Shown here: positions 9,701-12,700 of the stretch, piece after piece | How positions within the stretch are numbered: the first letter of the stretch is position 1 | Layout: each line of letters starts with the position of its first letter | NCBI GenBank assembly: GCA_028277865.1 | Contig: JANQFM010001093.1 | Span: 1 to 15,674 of the forward strand | DNA length: 15,674 nt | Source: Acidobacteriota bacterium | GTDB taxonomy: Bacteria; Acidobacteriota; UBA6911; RPQK01; DATIPO01 | Direction of reading: 5' to 3' | The notes under the pieces: generated by a model | What the model was told of the DNA's origin: nothing | The model's database searches: none | What the model saw: the letters and a program-made list of their open reading frames with translations, nothing else | Made by a program: the position numbers and the translations under genes

Positions 9701-12700
9701 CCGCTCGACGGGCCGGATTAACGGGCTTCGAAGTTGCGGCGGCGCCGGATCTGCGCAAGCCATCGCCCGCCCAATCCGAGGAGGGCGCATCCAACGGTGA
9801 GGACGGGCAGGTCGCACCGGACGATGTGGCCATGCTGCTGCTCACCTCGGGGAGCACAGGACGGCCCAAGGGGGTTCCTCAGACCCACCGGGCGCTGTTG
9901 ACACAGGTTTTCGCCGCCATCCAAATGCACGGCTTCACTTCGCAGGACGTAAGCCTCAACTGGATGCCTTTAGACCATGTGGGCGGCGTGGTGATGTTCC
10001 ATCTAAGGGATGTCTACCTGGGCTGCCGCCAAGTTCACGCCGCCACCGACTTGGTTTTGCAGCAGCCGCTGCGCTGGATCGACTGGATCGACCATTTCAG
10101 GGCAACATCCACCTGGGCGCCAAACTTCGCCTTCGGCCTCATCAACGAGCGTGCCCGTGAAGTCGAGGGACGCGATTGGGATCTTTCCTGTGCGCGCCTG
10201 GTGATCAACGGCGCCGAGGCCATTGTGGCCCGGACGGCACGCCGCTTCCTGACCCTGCTCAAGCGCCACGGCCTGCCCCAGACTGCCATGGTACCCGCCT
10301 GGGGCATGTCCGAAACCAGCTCGGCCGCCACATATTCCCAGCAGTTCACCCTGGAAAGGGTCCGCGATGACGACAGGTTCGTCGAAGTGGGCGCACCCAT
10401 TCCCGGCTTCTCCTTCCGCATCGTCGACCCAAGCGGCCAAGTCGTGGAAGAGGGGAGGGAAGGAAGCCTGCAAGTACGTGGACCAGTGGTGATGGCCGGC
10501 TACTACCAAGCCCCTCAGGCCAATCTGGAGTCCTTTACGGAGGATGGCTGGCTCAAGACCGGAGACCTGGGAGTCGTCCGCCGAGGCCAGTTGGCCATCA
10601 CGGGCCGAGAAAAAGACGTCATCATCATCAATGGCGTCAACTACTACAGTCACGAGATAGAAGCCGTCGTCGAAGAGGTCGAGGGAGTCGAGCTCTCCTA
10701 CACCGCAGCCTTCGCCGTCCGTCGGCAGGACAGCGACACCGATCGTCTGGCGGTGCTCTTCCACACGCCCGAAACGGACTGGGATGCCCGCCTGGGCCTG
10801 ATCAAGACCATTCGGGAGCAGGTCTCTCGCCAATGCGGGCTACAGGCCGACTATGTGATTCCGGTGGCCGAGCAGGACGTCCCCAAGACGGCCATCGGAA
10901 AAATCCAGCGGCCCCAGCTTCGAGAGCGGTTCGAGCGGGGGGGCTTCGATGCGGCCCTTCAACAGATCGACATCCTCAGCCGCAACGCCAACACCCTGCC
11001 CGACTGGTTCTTCCGCAAAACGTGGCGGCCCAAGCGTGTCTTGGCCGCAGCTTCGGTCGGTCGGCGGGGAGTCTGGCTGGTTTTGGCCGACCGGTCCGGG
11101 CTGGGAGATGCCCTGTGCCGACGCCTGGAGGATCGCGGCTGTGCCTGGGCAAGCGTGCAATGGGGAACGGGGTTCGAGCGTCTCGATTCGCACCGCTATC
11201 GCATCGACGGCACTCGCCCGCATCACTACCGCCGGCTGCTGCAGGACGTCACCCGTGAGATCGGTGCCGTGGATCGCATCCTGCACCTGTGGAGCTACGA
11301 TGAGGCATTGCGGCAGGACTCCAGCGACGAGCAATTGGAGCAGCTGTTGGAGCAGGGCGCCTACAGCTTGCTGTGGCTTACCCAGGCCTTGTCCGATCAG
11401 GGGGATGGCGGGTTCGGCGTCCGCCTGCTGGCGGTTTCAAGCCATTCGCAGGCAGTCCACGCCGGGGACGAAACCTGCCCGGCCAAAGGCACCCTTTTAG
11501 GCCTGTTGAAAACCGCCTCCCTGGAGTTGCCCTGGATCCAGTGCCGTCATCTCGATTTGCCCCCCCAGGAGCTGGAGGCCAATGTCGGAAGGATCTTCGA
11601 GGAGGCTCGTGCAGCCGCCCAGGATTCGGAAGTGGCCTACCGCCGCGGCCAACGGCTGGTCGCCACCTTGCGCAGGGTGGACCTGCGCCGCCAGCCTCAA
11701 CAGGCGCTTCCTTTTCGCCGTGCAGGAATGGTGCTTCTCAGCGGAGGCCTGGGCGGCATCGGCCGCATCATCGCTGCCTATCTGCTCAAGGAATGGGATG
11801 CCCGGCTGCTTCTGGTGGGCCGTACGCCGCTGCCCGAAAGGGAGTCCTGGCCTTCGCTTGCCGAAGGTCGAGACCGGGTTGCCGACCGCCTCCAAGCCTG
11901 CCTGGACTTGGAGCAGCTGGGAGGGCAGTTCAGCTATCAGGCGGTAGACATTTGCGACCCTGCCGCGCTGCGACATGCAGTGGAAAGGGCTGAGGCCGAG
12001 TGGCAAACCTCTTTGACCGGTGTCATCCACTTGGCCGCCGTCCTCGACGAACGCCTTCTGGCCCAAGAGACCCGCCAAAGCGCAGCCCGGGTCTTCAACC
12101 CCAAGGTGCAGGGCAGCCTCGCCCTGGCCCAGCTATTGGATGATCGGCCCGGCAGCTTTTTCATCGCCAGCTCTTCCGTGACCGGCTTTTTCGGCGGCGT
12201 CACTGTGGGCGCCTACGCCGGCGCCAGCAGCTTTCTGGAGAGCTTCAGCCACAAGCTGGGCCAAAAGCCCGGAGTGCAAAGCTTCAGCCTGAGCTGGAGC
12301 CTGTGGGACGAAGTGGGTCTGACGCGGGGCTACGAGAAGAAGGATCTGTCCCATTCCCGCGGCTTCGAGATCCTGAAGGCCCAGCAAGGGCTGAATAGTC
12401 TGCTGGCGGCCTTGCAGCGAAGCCAGCATCAATTGCTCATCGGCCTGGACGGTGCAAATCCGTACGTGCAGCGCCACCTGGATTCGGAGGCCCGCCCGCG
12501 TCAGGAGTTGGCCGCCTTCTTTACCAGCCGCAACGGTCAGGCCAGCCTGCAGCAATTGCAGGAAATGTCGATCGAGGACCGCTTCCGAACACCCAGCCGC
12601 TGCAGCTTCCGGCAGCTTGGCGAAATGCCCTTGACCCAATCGGGGAAAATCGACCGCAGTCAACTAAGCGGTGCCCTGCTGGGCCGGGAGGCGGATGCCG

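Noticed and set aside
10985..12480. A full polyketide synthase module around the KR
   Set aside because: No ketosynthase cysteine motif and no acyltransferase GHSxG motif was found near the KR. The neighbours are a ligase and a carrier, so it is a KR embedded in an NRPS module.
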